In this document: positions 7,261-13,972 of the stretch, piece by piece
How positions within the stretch are numbered: the stretch's first letter is position 1
Layout: each line of letters opens with the position of its first letter
From: Lachnospiraceae bacterium
GTDB taxonomy: Bacteria > Bacillota > Clostridia > Lachnospirales > Lachnospiraceae
Assembly (NCBI GenBank): GCA_021202715.1
Contig: JAJQCL010000010.1
Coordinates: 1 to 15,768 of the forward strand
DNA: 15,768 nt
Direction of reading: 5' to 3'
Translations under genes and position numbers: made by a program
The notes under the pieces: generated by a model
The model's input: the letters and a program-made list of their open reading frames with translations, nothing else
The model's database searches: none
Told to the model about the DNA's origin: nothing

Positions 7261-8165
7261 TGATCCCGCAGCTGCTGCGCAGCATCCGTGTGATCTCCGT
7301 GCGCATTCCCCTTTTCCTCGAAGTCGTGCAGGAATGGATTGAACGGCTGTTTTCCGATAATCAGGTGATCTCCTCGTATCTGGGGGACTCGGTCGAGGAT
7401 ATTGAGACGACTCTGCGCGAGTGGATTCAGGGGAGTCTGCTTCCTTCTCTGAATAATATCATGAACAATTTCACCAATGGCATCCTGGGAGCCTTCAACA
7501 TCCTCTACAACCTGTTTGTCGGCACCGTGGCCGCTGTGTATATCCTGGCCAGCCGCAAGCGCTTTGCCGCTCAATCGAAGCTGATCCTTTACGGGACGCT
7601 GAAGACCCGCGTGGCAGACTGGATCCATCAGGAGGTCTGTTATGCGGACAGAATGTTCAGCGAATTCCTGGCCGGAAAAATCCTCGACAGCACGATCATT
7701 GGCGTGATCTGCTTTATTGCCTGCAGCATTCTGAATATTCCCAATACCATGCTGGTTAGTGTCATTGTCGGCGTGACCAACATCATTCCTTTCTTCGGAC
7801 CGTATATCGGCGGCGTTCCCTCGGCGCTGATCATTCTTATGGAATCGCCGGTGAAATGTATCTGGTTCATTATCCTGATCGTGATTTTACAGCAGATCGA
7901 TGGAAATATCCTTGGTCCCCGGATTCTCGGCAACAGCACCGGGCTGTCCGGGTTCTGGGTTCTGTTCTCCATTATTTTATTCAGCGGGCTTTTTGGATTT
8001 GTCGGTATGATCATCGGCGTGCCGCTTTTCGCAATCATCTATGATATCGTGCGGCGGGCTGTCTGCTATGGTCTGGAGCAGCGCGGCCGGGAGGAAATGA
8101 TGGCACAGTACAAAGACCGTTTTCACCGGGAGGAGCGGGAGACGCAGCGGAAGGAAAGGAAATGA
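7257..8165 (+). CDS. AI-2E/PerM-family transporter, C-terminal fragment (frame broken)
   Basis: The remaining 302 residues of the same transporter begin at MMIPQLLRSI, which family members show immediately after the third membrane segment. A long soluble stretch (about 15-70) is followed by a hydrophobic helix (NILYNLFVGTVAAVYIL), then further membrane segments with NIIPFFGPYIGGVPSA, QIDGNILGPRILG and FGMIIGVPLFAIIYD-like signatures, and a charged C-terminal tail. Together the fragments give about 410 residues, a normal family length. The ATG at 7257 overlaps the upstream TGA (ATGA), so re-initiation is conceivable, but there is no ribosome binding site. The extra bases 7255-7259 (ACATG) look like a small insertion beside ATGATG. 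A frameshifted pseudogene or a sequencing error is the simpler reading. Confidence 0.75.
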   Translation: MMIPQLLRSIRVISVRIPLFLEVVQEWIERLFSDNQVISSYLGDSVEDIETTLREWIQGSLLPSLNNIMNNFTNGILGAFNILYNLFVGTVAAVYILASRKRFAAQSKLILYGTLKTRVADWIHQEVCYADRMFSEFLAGKILDSTIIGVICFIACSILNIPNTMLVSVIVGVTNIIPFFGPYIGGVPSALIILMESPVKCIWFIILIVILQQIDGNILGPRILGNSTGLSGFWVLFSIILFSGLFGFVGMIIGVPLFAIIYDIVRRAVCYGLEQRGREEMMAQYKDRFHREERETQRKERK

Positions 8166-8186
8166 AAAGGCTTTCATCATAAAGAA

Positions 8187-8208
8187 CGGGAGCCCTGCCG
8201 GACTCCCG
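8187..8208. terminator. GC-rich hairpin after the AI-2E gene, weak terminator candidate
   Basis: CGGGAG and CTCCCG pair, then after one C/A mismatch CC pairs with GG around a TGCC loop. The stem would be stable, but the + strand lacks a T tract after it (CTTACAAAAAGG). It may stabilise the 3' end or terminate weakly. Confidence 0.35.
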
Positions 8209-8229
8209 CTTACAAAAAGGAAGAAGGTT

Positions 8230-8295
8230 ATGAAAAATAGAAAATTGCTGTTCTGTCCGTCGACGGGCTCTTTCCGTCTGACATGTATATCATAG
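8230..8295 (+). CDS. Possible 21-residue peptide (speculative)
   Basis: A short frame reads MKNRKLLFC...LTCIS and has a good AGGAAGAAGG ribosome binding site (8218-8227) two bases ahead of the ATG. It has a basic start and two cysteines. I recognise no family, and one short frame with a purine-rich leader is expected by chance in a region of this size. It could also be a decayed remnant. Confidence 0.15.
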   Translation: MKNRKLLFCPSTGSFRLTCIS

Positions 8296-8426
8296 ATCCC
8301 GATGATGGAGAATTTATGTGGATTATTTGAATGGTTTGTGAACTTTCAGAAGACATTTCGTGACAGCTCTGCGAGAGAAATAGGCAGAATGCAGTGAAAC
8401 CTTCTGCATGAAGACGGGGATTCCCA

Positions 8427-8455
8427 TTGAAAAAAGACGAAAACTCGGCTATAAT
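8427..8455 (+). promoter_or_regulatory. Strong sigma-A promoter for thiD (and probably alaS)
   Basis: TTGAAA (8427-8432), exactly 17 bases, then TATAAT (8450-8455). Eleven of twelve hexamer positions resemble or equal consensus with ideal spacing. The predicted start is near 8462, giving a leader of about 95 bases before the thiD ATG. Confidence 0.85.
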
Positions 8456-8489
8456 GCCATTTGGTGTCCGCGGCAGGCTCCGGGGAGAG

Positions 8490-8530
8490 CGCGCTCGGCG
8501 CGAGAATGCGCAAAGCGCATTCTTATTTAT
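8490..8530 (+). promoter_or_regulatory. Structured thiD leader: two adjacent tri-loop hairpins, possible attenuator
   Basis: CGCGC-TCG-GCGCG (8490-8502) is directly followed by AGAATGCGC-AAA-GCGCATTCT (8503-8523), a perfect nine-base stem. The sequence then runs TATTTAT before the ribosome binding site at 8541. The second hairpin looks like a terminator with an imperfect U-rich tail. It matches no riboswitch I know; it may be an attenuator, a message-stabilising element or a protein-binding site. Confidence 0.45.
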
Positions 8531-8556
8531 GGATACACGAGAGGAGTGTTTACGAT

Positions 8557-9345
8557 ATGAAGATGAAGACGGTACTGACCATCGCGGGAAGCGATTCCAG
8601 CGGCGGGGCGGGGATCCAGGCAGATATCAAGACGATCACCTGTCTGGGACTCTATGCTTCCAGCGCGATCACGGCGCTGACGGCGCAGAATACCACCGGG
8701 GTGGCGGGGATTCTGGAATCCACGCCGGAGTTCCTGCAGCAGCAGCTGGACTGCGTGTTTGACGATATTTTTCCCGATGCCGTGAAGATCGGTATGGTGT
8801 CCAGCGCAGCGCTGATCGAGGTGATCGCGGACAGTCTGGCAGAGCGGCAGGCGCGCAACATCGTCGTCGACCCGGTCATGGTCTCCACGAGCGGCAGCCG
8901 ACTGCTGGCAGATGAGGCGGCGGAGACGCTGATCGGACGTCTGATTCCTCTGGCAGATATCATCACGCCGAATATTCCTGAGGCGGAGGTCCTGTCGGGG
9001 ATGCACATTGAGACGGCGGCCGATATGGAACGGGCGGCGGAGAAGATCGCGGCGCACTGTTCCGGGGCGGTTCTCGTCAAGGGCGGTCATGAACACAACA
9101 CGGCCAATGACCTGCTCTGGTACGAGGGGAAGCCAGAGTGGTTCTACGGCGAGCGCATCGACAATCCCAACACGCACGGGACAGGCTGCACGCTGTCCTC
9201 GGCGATCGCCAGCAACCTGGCGAAGGGTTATGACCTCTCGGAAAGTGTCCGCCGGGCCAAGGAGTATATCTCCGGCGCCTTGCGGGCGAACCTTGATCTG
9301 GGAGCGGGCAGCGGCCCGCTGGCGCACAACTTCGCACTTCTATAA
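8557..9345 (+). CDS. thiD: Bifunctional hydroxymethylpyrimidine kinase / phosphomethylpyrimidine kinase
   Basis: ThiD phosphorylates hydroxymethylpyrimidine and then its monophosphate to give HMP-PP for thiamine synthesis. The 262-residue ribokinase-fold protein shows the substrate-binding TIAGSDSSGGAGIQADIKT at the N terminus, DPVMVSTSGSRLL, the nucleotide-side NIPEAE, VLVKGGH, and the anion hole THGTGCTLSSAIA with C211 and its GTGC motif. Length and motif order fit ThiD. Pyridoxal-kinase activity (PdxK-like) is known for some relatives and cannot be excluded. GAGGAG (8541-8546) lies ten bases before the ATG at 8557; a TTG at 8461 would add residues encoded by the structured leader. No other thiamine gene is nearby, so this looks like a stand-alone salvage kinase. 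It is 25 bases from alaS without a terminator. Confidence 0.93.
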   Translation: MKMKTVLTIAGSDSSGGAGIQADIKTITCLGLYASSAITALTAQNTTGVAGILESTPEFLQQQLDCVFDDIFPDAVKIGMVSSAALIEVIADSLAERQARNIVVDPVMVSTSGSRLLADEAAETLIGRLIPLADIITPNIPEAEVLSGMHIETAADMERAAEKIAAHCSGAVLVKGGHEHNTANDLLWYEGKPEWFYGERIDNPNTHGTGCTLSSAIASNLAKGYDLSESVRRAKEYISGALRANLDLGAGSGPLAHNFALL

Positions 9346-9370
9346 AACCATATATTTGGAGGAACTTATC

Positions 9371-12019
9371 GTGAAAAAATACGGAGTAAATGAACTTCGC
9401 CGGATGTTTCTGGATTTCTTTGAGACCAAGGGACATCTCTGTAAGAGCAGCTATTCGCTGGTGCCGCACAATGACAACAGCGTTCTTCTGATCCCCGCCG
9501 GTATGGCGCCTCTGAAGCCCTATTTTACGGGGCAGGAAGTGCCGCCGCGTACACGGATGGCGACCTGCCAGAAGTGTATCCGCACCGGCGATATTGAAAA
9601 TGTCGGTATTACGGCCCGCCATCTGACCTTCTTCGAGATGCTGGGCAATTTCTCCTTCGGCGATTATTTCAAAGAGGAGGCCATCGAGTGGTCCTGGGAC
9701 TTCCTGACCGAAGTGGTGGTGCTGGGTCCGGATCGCCTGTATCCCTCCATCTATGAGGACGATGAAGAGGCCTTCGAGATCTGGAATAAGAAGATGGGCA
9801 TCCCCGCGGAGCGGATCTTCCGCTTCGGCAAGGAGGACAATTTCTGGGAGCACGGCGCCGGGCCCTGCGGTCCCTGCTCGGAGATCTATTACGACCGGGG
9901 CGAGAAGTACGGCTGTGGCCGCGACACCTGCACCGTAGGCTGCGACTGCGACCGCTACATGGAGATCTGGAACAACGTCTTCACGCAGTTTGACGGCGAC
10001 GGCAAGGGGAATTATGTCGAGCTGGAGAATAAGAACATCGACACCGGCATGGGCCTGGAACGTCTGGCCGTGGTGGTGCAGGACGTGGACACGGTGTTCA
10101 GCATCGATACCTTCAAGGCGCTGCTGGATGAGGTGTGCGCGCTGGCCGGTTATGAGTACGAGACCGATGAGAAGAAGGATGTCTCCATCCGCGTCATCGT
10201 CGATCATATCCGTTCCGTGACCTTTATGGTCTCCGACGGCATCATGCCCTCCAATGAAGGCCGCGGTTATGTGCTGCGGCGTCTGCTGCGCCGGGCGGCC
10301 CGGCACGGCCGTCTGCTCGGCATCGAGGGGAATTTCCTGACCGGGCTCAGCAAGAAGGTCATCGAGCTGAGCTGCGACGGTTATCCGGAGCTGGCCGAGA
10401 GAGAGACCTTTATCGAGAAGGTCATCGGTCAGGAGGAAGAGAATTTTAACCGTACGATTGATACGGGACTGCATATTTTAGAGGAAATGGAGAAAGCTAT
10501 GAGGGAGCGCGGCGACGACACGCTCTCCGGCGAGGAAGCCTTCAAGCTGTATGATACCTATGGCTTCCCTCTGGACCTGACCCGGGAAATTCTGGCGGAG
10601 TCTGGTTTGAAGGTGGACGAAGAAGGTTTCACCACAGCGATGGAGCGGCAGAGAGAAATGGCGCGAAAGGCCCGGAAGACGACCAACTATATGGGCGCTG
10701 ACGTGACGGTGTATCAGTCTATCGATCCGGAGCTTGGCACGGAGTTTGTCGGCTATGACCAGACGGAGTGCACCTCCCCGATCACGGTTCTCACGACAGA
10801 AGAGGACATCGTGCAGGCGCTGATCGATGGAGACAGAGGCACGATCCTGACGGAGCAGACGCCCTTCTATGCCACCATGGGCGGCCAGCACGGTGACCGC
10901 GGCGAGATCACGCTGCCGGACGGCTCCCGTTTCCTGGTGGAGGAGACGATCAGGCTGTCCGGTACGAAGGTGGGCCATGTGGGGCGCGTGGCCTCCGGTA
11001 TGTTCCGCGTGGGAGATGCGGTGACGCTGCGCATCGATACGGCACAGCGGGCAGCCACCTGCCGCAACCACAGCGCCACACATTTGCTGCAGAAGGCGCT
11101 GCGGGAGGTGCTGGGAAATCATGTCGAGCAGGCAGGTTCCTACAATGACGCCGAGCGGCTGCGCTTTGACTTCAGCCATTTTGCGGCCATGACGCCGGAG
11201 GAGCTTACGCGGACAGAGGAGATCGTCAATCAGGAGATCCTGGCGGCGCTTCCCGTCGTCACGAAGGTGATGTCTCTGGACGAGGCGAAGGCCACGGGCG
11301 CGATGGCTCTCTTCGGTGAGAAGTACGGCGAGTCTGTGCGGGTCGTTTCTATGGGAGATTTCTCTACAGAGCTCTGCGGCGGCACCCATGTAAAGAATAC
11401 CGAGGACATTCATTGCTTTAAGATCCTCTCGGAATCCGGCGTAGCGGCCGGCGTGCGGCGGATCGAGGCGCTGACGGCGACCGGGCTGCTGGAGCATTAT
11501 GCTCAGATGGAGCTGGCTTTCCAGCAGGCTGCGGTACAGGCCAAGGCGACGCCTGCGACGCTGACGCAGCGGATCGCGCAGATGGAGGAGGAGATCAAAT
11601 CCCTGCGCTCTGAGAATGAGAAGCTGAAGAGTAAGATGGCCAGCGAGGCGGCCGGAGATGCCATGAGTCAGGTGCGCGACATCGCAGGCGTGAAGGTGCT
11701 GGCCCTGCGTGTGGACGATGTGGATATGAACGGCCTGCGCAACCTCGGCGATCAGCTCAAGGAGAAGCTCGGCGAGACAGGCGTTCTCGTGATGGCTTCC
11801 TCCCTGGGAGGGAAGGTCAATCTCATCGCCATGGCAACCGAGGCCGCGCAGAAGCAGGGCGCCCATGCAGGCAATCTGATCAAAGCTGTGGCCAAAGAGG
11901 TGGGCGGCGGCGGCGGCGGACGCCCCGGTATGGCCCAGGCCGGAGGGAAAAATCCCGCCGGAATCCCGGCCGCGCTGGAGAAAGCCTGGCAGACCGCGGA
12001 GGAGCAGATAAAAAAATAA
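9371..12019 (+). CDS. alaS: Alanyl-tRNA synthetase
   Basis: AlaRS charges tRNA-Ala and edits mischarged Ser and Gly. The 882-residue protein is full length: a class II catalytic core (LRRMFLDFFETKGH, PRTRMATCQKCIRTGDIENVG, HLTFFEMLGNFSFGDYF), a tRNA-recognition helical region, and an editing domain with the zinc ligands H567 and H571 (HSATH) plus C669 and H673 (CGGTH). A coiled coil (about 735-765) precedes the C-Ala domain, which ends with a glycine-rich GGGGGGRPGMAQAGG. The start is GTG at 9371 with TTGGAGGA (9356-9363) seven bases upstream; the open frame back to 9008 is a shadow of thiD. A four-cysteine set near 180-205 (CGPC, CGRDTC, CDCD) may bind another metal. No T-box leader is present; it probably reads from the thiD promoter. 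Confidence 0.97.
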   Translation: MKKYGVNELRRMFLDFFETKGHLCKSSYSLVPHNDNSVLLIPAGMAPLKPYFTGQEVPPRTRMATCQKCIRTGDIENVGITARHLTFFEMLGNFSFGDYFKEEAIEWSWDFLTEVVVLGPDRLYPSIYEDDEEAFEIWNKKMGIPAERIFRFGKEDNFWEHGAGPCGPCSEIYYDRGEKYGCGRDTCTVGCDCDRYMEIWNNVFTQFDGDGKGNYVELENKNIDTGMGLERLAVVVQDVDTVFSIDTFKALLDEVCALAGYEYETDEKKDVSIRVIVDHIRSVTFMVSDGIMPSNEGRGYVLRRLLRRAARHGRLLGIEGNFLTGLSKKVIELSCDGYPELAERETFIEKVIGQEEENFNRTIDTGLHILEEMEKAMRERGDDTLSGEEAFKLYDTYGFPLDLTREILAESGLKVDEEGFTTAMERQREMARKARKTTNYMGADVTVYQSIDPELGTEFVGYDQTECTSPITVLTTEEDIVQALIDGDRGTILTEQTPFYATMGGQHGDRGEITLPDGSRFLVEETIRLSGTKVGHVGRVASGMFRVGDAVTLRIDTAQRAATCRNHSATHLLQKALREVLGNHVEQAGSYNDAERLRFDFSHFAAMTPEELTRTEEIVNQEILAALPVVTKVMSLDEAKATGAMALFGEKYGESVRVVSMGDFSTELCGGTHVKNTEDIHCFKILSESGVAAGVRRIEALTATGLLEHYAQMELAFQQAAVQAKATPATLTQRIAQMEEEIKSLRSENEKLKSKMASEAAGDAMSQVRDIAGVKVLALRVDDVDMNGLRNLGDQLKEKLGETGVLVMASSLGGKVNLIAMATEAAQKQGAHAGNLIKAVAKEVGGGGGGRPGMAQAGGKNPAGIPAALEKAWQTAEEQIKK

Positions 12020-12038
12020 ATTTTTCGTGAATTTTTTG

Positions 12039-12066
12039 TTGACGAATTGATTTATTATGCTATAAT
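12039..12066 (+). promoter_or_regulatory. Strong sigma-A promoter for rpsU
   Basis: TTGACG (12039-12044), 16 bases, then a perfect TATAAT (12061-12066) preceded by TG (extended -10). The AT-rich stretch 12014-12038 could act as an UP element. The predicted start is near 12073, giving a leader of about 66 bases. No GC hairpin separates it from alaS, so some read-through from alaS is possible. Confidence 0.88.
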
Positions 12067-12095
12067 TCTAGATGTGCTAGAGATTATTACCCAAA

Positions 12096-12125
12096 CAGTT
12101 GCACAATTTTACAACTGGAGGGAGG
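12096..12125 (+). promoter_or_regulatory. rpsU leader hairpin abutting the Shine-Dalgarno
   Basis: CAGTTG (12096-12101) and CAACTG (12112-12117) pair around a ten-base AT-rich loop. The last G of the stem is the first base of GGAGGGAGG (12117-12125), so folding could affect ribosome access. A further small dyad, TCTAG/CTAGA, lies at about 12067-12082. Regulation of S21 synthesis through this hairpin is inference. Confidence 0.4.
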
Positions 12126-12138
12126 TTAGGTGTGAGTT

Positions 12139-12315
12139 ATGGCGAACGTAATCGTGAAAGAGAACGAGTCGTTGGATAGCGCACTTCGCAGATTCAAGAG
12201 AAATTGTGCGAAGGACGGCATCCAGCAGGAGATCCGTAAGAGAGAGCATTATGAGAAGCCCAGCGTAAGACGCAAGAAGAAGTCTGAAGCTGCGAGAAAA
12301 CGCAAATATAATTAA
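12139..12315 (+). CDS. rpsU: Small ribosomal subunit protein bS21
   Basis: bS21 binds the 30S platform near the 3' end of 16S rRNA and helps initiation. The 58-residue, strongly basic product starts MANVIVKENESLDSALRRFKR and ends in KKKSEAARKRKYN, both typical of Firmicute S21. The length matches the family (57-60). The ATG at 12139 follows GGAGGGAGG (12117-12125) by 13 bases, with a nearer AGGTGTG (12128-12134). An in-frame GTG at 12130 runs at once into TGA, so it is excluded. The gene has its own promoter and terminator, and precedes yqfC-yqfD-phoH as in B. subtilis, where yqeY lies between; yqeY is absent here. Confidence 0.97.
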   Translation: MANVIVKENESLDSALRRFKRNCAKDGIQQEIRKREHYEKPSVRRKKKSEAARKRKYN

Positions 12316-12326
12316 AACGTGCTCCG

Positions 12327-12357
12327 AAGGAACCGTCCGAGAGGATGGTTCCTTTTG
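12327..12357 (+). terminator. Intrinsic terminator after rpsU
   Basis: AAGGAACCGTCC (12327-12338) pairs with GGATGGTTCCTT (12343-12354) through 12 pairs including one G-U, with a GAGA tetraloop. Three T residues follow the stem and four Ts span the stem end (12353-12356). The tail is short, but the stem is strong and well placed 11 bases after the rpsU stop. Confidence 0.8.
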
Positions 12358-12434
12358 CGTATGGCAGATTTGCAGCTCCAATCAGGAACGAAAGAACGCG
12401 TCCGTGAGACTGTATAAAGCACGTGCTGTTTTCG

Positions 12435-12463
12435 GCATACAGATCCCTTTTTCTGCATACAGT
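12435..12463 (+). promoter_or_regulatory. Predicted mother-cell sigma-E promoter for yqfC-yqfD
   Basis: GCATACA (12435-12441) matches five of seven positions of the sigma-E -35 (KMATATT). After 14 bases CATACAGT (12456-12463) matches seven of eight positions of the -10 (CATACAMT). The start would be near 12470, just before GGAGG at 12480. In B. subtilis yqfC and yqfD are sigma-E-dependent, which supports the call. Confidence 0.65.
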
Positions 12464-12492
12464 AAAGGTGACTTTATGCGGAGGCGCGGCCG

Positions 12493-12741
12493 ATGGGAAA
12501 AGAAAAGAGCGGACACGCAGAGAGGGAGTCAATTCTTCTCCTCACCGGTCAGCTGTCTCTGCAGGCCGAAAACTACCGGGGAATTCTGGAAGTGACGCCG
12601 GAACGGATCGTCCTGCAGGCCCGGCGTGCGCAAATTGCCATTCTCGGACAAAATCTGCAGATGGAATACTATGCCCGGGAAGAGCTGCGGATCGTCGGAC
12701 GCATTTCCCGGGTCGAGTTCCTCCAGGGAGGTGGCGTATGA
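12493..12741 (+). CDS. yqfC: Sporulation protein YqfC (YabP/YqfC family)
   Basis: YqfC is a small mother-cell sporulation protein of the YabP/YqfC family whose biochemical role is not known. The 82-residue product contains LLLTGQLSLQAENYRGILEVTPERIVL, IAILGQNLQMEYYAREELRIVGRISRVEFL: a beta-rich pattern ending in the family's GxI..VEF. GGAGG (12480-12484) lies eight bases before the ATG at 12493. The stop TGA overlaps the yqfD ATG (ATGA), indicating translational coupling. The call rests on motif resemblance plus the conserved position between rpsU and yqfD. A sigma-E promoter is predicted 30 bases upstream. Confidence 0.85.
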   Translation: MGKEKSGHAERESILLLTGQLSLQAENYRGILEVTPERIVLQARRAQIAILGQNLQMEYYAREELRIVGRISRVEFLQGGGV

Positions 12742-13967
12742 TCCTGAAGCCGGTCCGTTTTTTCAGTGCCGAGGTGCTGGTGGAATTGCATGGAGGATCC
12801 CCTGAACGCTTCCTGAATCTCTGCGCGGCTCGCGGACTGTTTCTGCGCAAGGTGCGGCGGGAGGCGGAGGAGTGTCAATGTACCATGACGGCAGAGGAAT
12901 ATCTTTCCTGTCGGCCGATGGCACGAAAGTCGCGTGTACGCCTGCATGTTGCCCGCCGACGGGGGCTCCCTTTTCTCCTGTTCCGTTATCGAAGACGCTG
13001 GGGGATTCCGGCGGGAGCGATCCTTGCTTTGGGAATCCTGTTCTTCTGTTCGACCAGGCTCTGGGACATCGAGCTGGCGGGAGGAAGCCGTCACACGCTG
13101 GATCAGTTCACTGCCCTTTTCGCGGAATATCAGGTGGAAGCCGGTATGCCTCTCGATGAGATCGTCTGTGGCGATCTGGAGGAAGCGGTCCGGAACGCTT
13201 ACCCGGATATCCTGTGGGTCTCTGTCCAGAAATCCGGCTGCATTCTGAAGGTTCAGGTACGCGAGAATGAGCGATGGTCCGGGGAGACGGAGGCGGACAG
13301 TGGTGTAACCTCCGCTTCGGCCACGGATCTGGTGGCGGAAACGGACGGGGTCATTGAGCAGATCGTGACGCGGCAGGGGACGCCTCTGGTGGCAGCAGGG
13401 GATGCGGTGACTGCGGGGCAGGTGCTGGTGTCTGGCCTCGTGCCGATGGAGGATGACGCCGGGGAGGAGACGGGATCCCTCTTTGTTCATGCCGATGCGG
13501 ATATCACAGCCGTTACCGTGGAGGAATTTCACTGGGAACGGGAGGTGACCGGGGAGACGGTTGCTTTCGGAGCGCCCACCGCCTTTGCGTTTTCCCTGTC
13601 TGTTGGTACGCAGCGGGTCACTCTGTCTCTGGAGGAAGAGGCCGCGCAGGTGATGCTTGGCTCCTGGTGCAGTCCCAAGCTGTTTTCCTGTCTGCCGCTG
13701 CCTGTTTCCTGTGAGGTGCGGGTCGGTTCTTCCCTGATCTATACAAGACGTTTCCTGACTGAGGCGGAGATCGAGGCTCTGTGTCAGGCAGAATGGGAAG
13801 AATATACAGAAAATTTACAGGAAAAAGACGTGCAAATTCAGGAAAAAGATGTTAAAGTAACAGTTGGAAACCTTTGGCTGCGGATGGACGGGACAGTGAC
13901 CCTGTTGGGCCCGATCGGTGAGGAAAAAGCCAGTGAAGAGCAGACGGAGGAGAAGGAGAACGAATAG
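12738..13967 (+). CDS. yqfD: Sporulation protein YqfD
   Basis: YqfD is a membrane-anchored sporulation protein of unknown mechanism, made in the mother cell. The 409-residue product (B. subtilis about 398) begins with the family's cytoplasmic domain (VELHGGSPERFLNLCAARGL), an arginine-rich stretch at 64-89 and one transmembrane helix at about 88-107 (GIPAGAILALGILFF). A large extracytoplasmic beta-rich region follows (LWDIELAGGS, then YPDILWVSVQKSGCILKVQVRE), and EQIVTRQGTPLVAAGDAVTAGQ resembles a biotinyl-lipoyl hammerhead. The acidic C-terminal tail contains a tandem seven-residue repeat. GGGAGGTG (12726-12733) precedes the ATG at 12738. The upstream frame to 12423 overlaps yqfC and is not part of the gene. 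phoH follows five bases after the stop. Confidence 0.93.
   Translation: MILKPVRFFSAEVLVELHGGSPERFLNLCAARGLFLRKVRREAEECQCTMTAEEYLSCRPMARKSRVRLHVARRRGLPFLLFRYRRRWGIPAGAILALGILFFCSTRLWDIELAGGSRHTLDQFTALFAEYQVEAGMPLDEIVCGDLEEAVRNAYPDILWVSVQKSGCILKVQVRENERWSGETEADSGVTSASATDLVAETDGVIEQIVTRQGTPLVAAGDAVTAGQVLVSGLVPMEDDAGEETGSLFVHADADITAVTVEEFHWEREVTGETVAFGAPTAFAFSLSVGTQRVTLSLEEEAAQVMLGSWCSPKLFSCLPLPVSCEVRVGSSLIYTRRFLTEAEIEALCQAEWEEYTENLQEKDVQIQEKDVKVTVGNLWLRMDGTVTLLGPIGEEKASEEQTEEKENE
13818..13859 (+). repeat. 21-base imperfect tandem repeat in the yqfD tail
   Basis: Two 21-base units (13818-13838 and 13839-13859) share their first 11 bases and encode QEKDVQI and QEKDVKV. The local composition is richer in A than the rest of yqfD. 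Confidence 0.7.
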
Positions 13968-13972
13968 ACAGT

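Larger units (their letters stand above)
8166..8556. other. 391-base region without a convincing gene
   Basis: The first part holds two small dyads: ATGAAA/TTTCAT (8162-8177) and a GC-rich stem at 8187-8208. A 21-codon open frame (8230-8295) has a good ribosome binding site (GGAAGAAGG) but no recognisable relative. At 8384-8409, GCAGAA/TTCTGC and ATGCAG/CTGCAT form mutually exclusive six-base stems. The last third carries a strong promoter and a structured leader for thiD. I find no TPP riboswitch core (no CTGAGA-type element), T-box or tRNA here. Confidence 0.6.

Noticed and set aside
8283..8330. 15-codon frame MYIIDPDDGEF... as a gene remnant
   Set aside because: It is closed by stops on both sides, has no ribosome binding site and is too short to assign.
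8461..8556. TTG start for thiD at 8461
   Set aside because: It would sit at the predicted transcription start and translate the hairpin leader; the ATG at 8557 has a ribosome binding site and starts at the conserved domain edge.
8462..8556. TPP riboswitch or T-box in the thiD-alaS leader
   Set aside because: The conserved TPP core and the T-box AGGGTGG-type sequence are both absent, and the leader is only about 95 bases.
9008..9370. N-terminal extension of alaS inside thiD
   Set aside because: Arg-rich shadow of thiD; the GTG at 9371 has TTGGAGGA upstream and gives a normal AlaRS start.
9077..11866. Two long - strand open frames (about 460 codons each) opposite alaS
   Set aside because: Mirror frames of alaS with no family motifs and no plausible ribosome binding sites.
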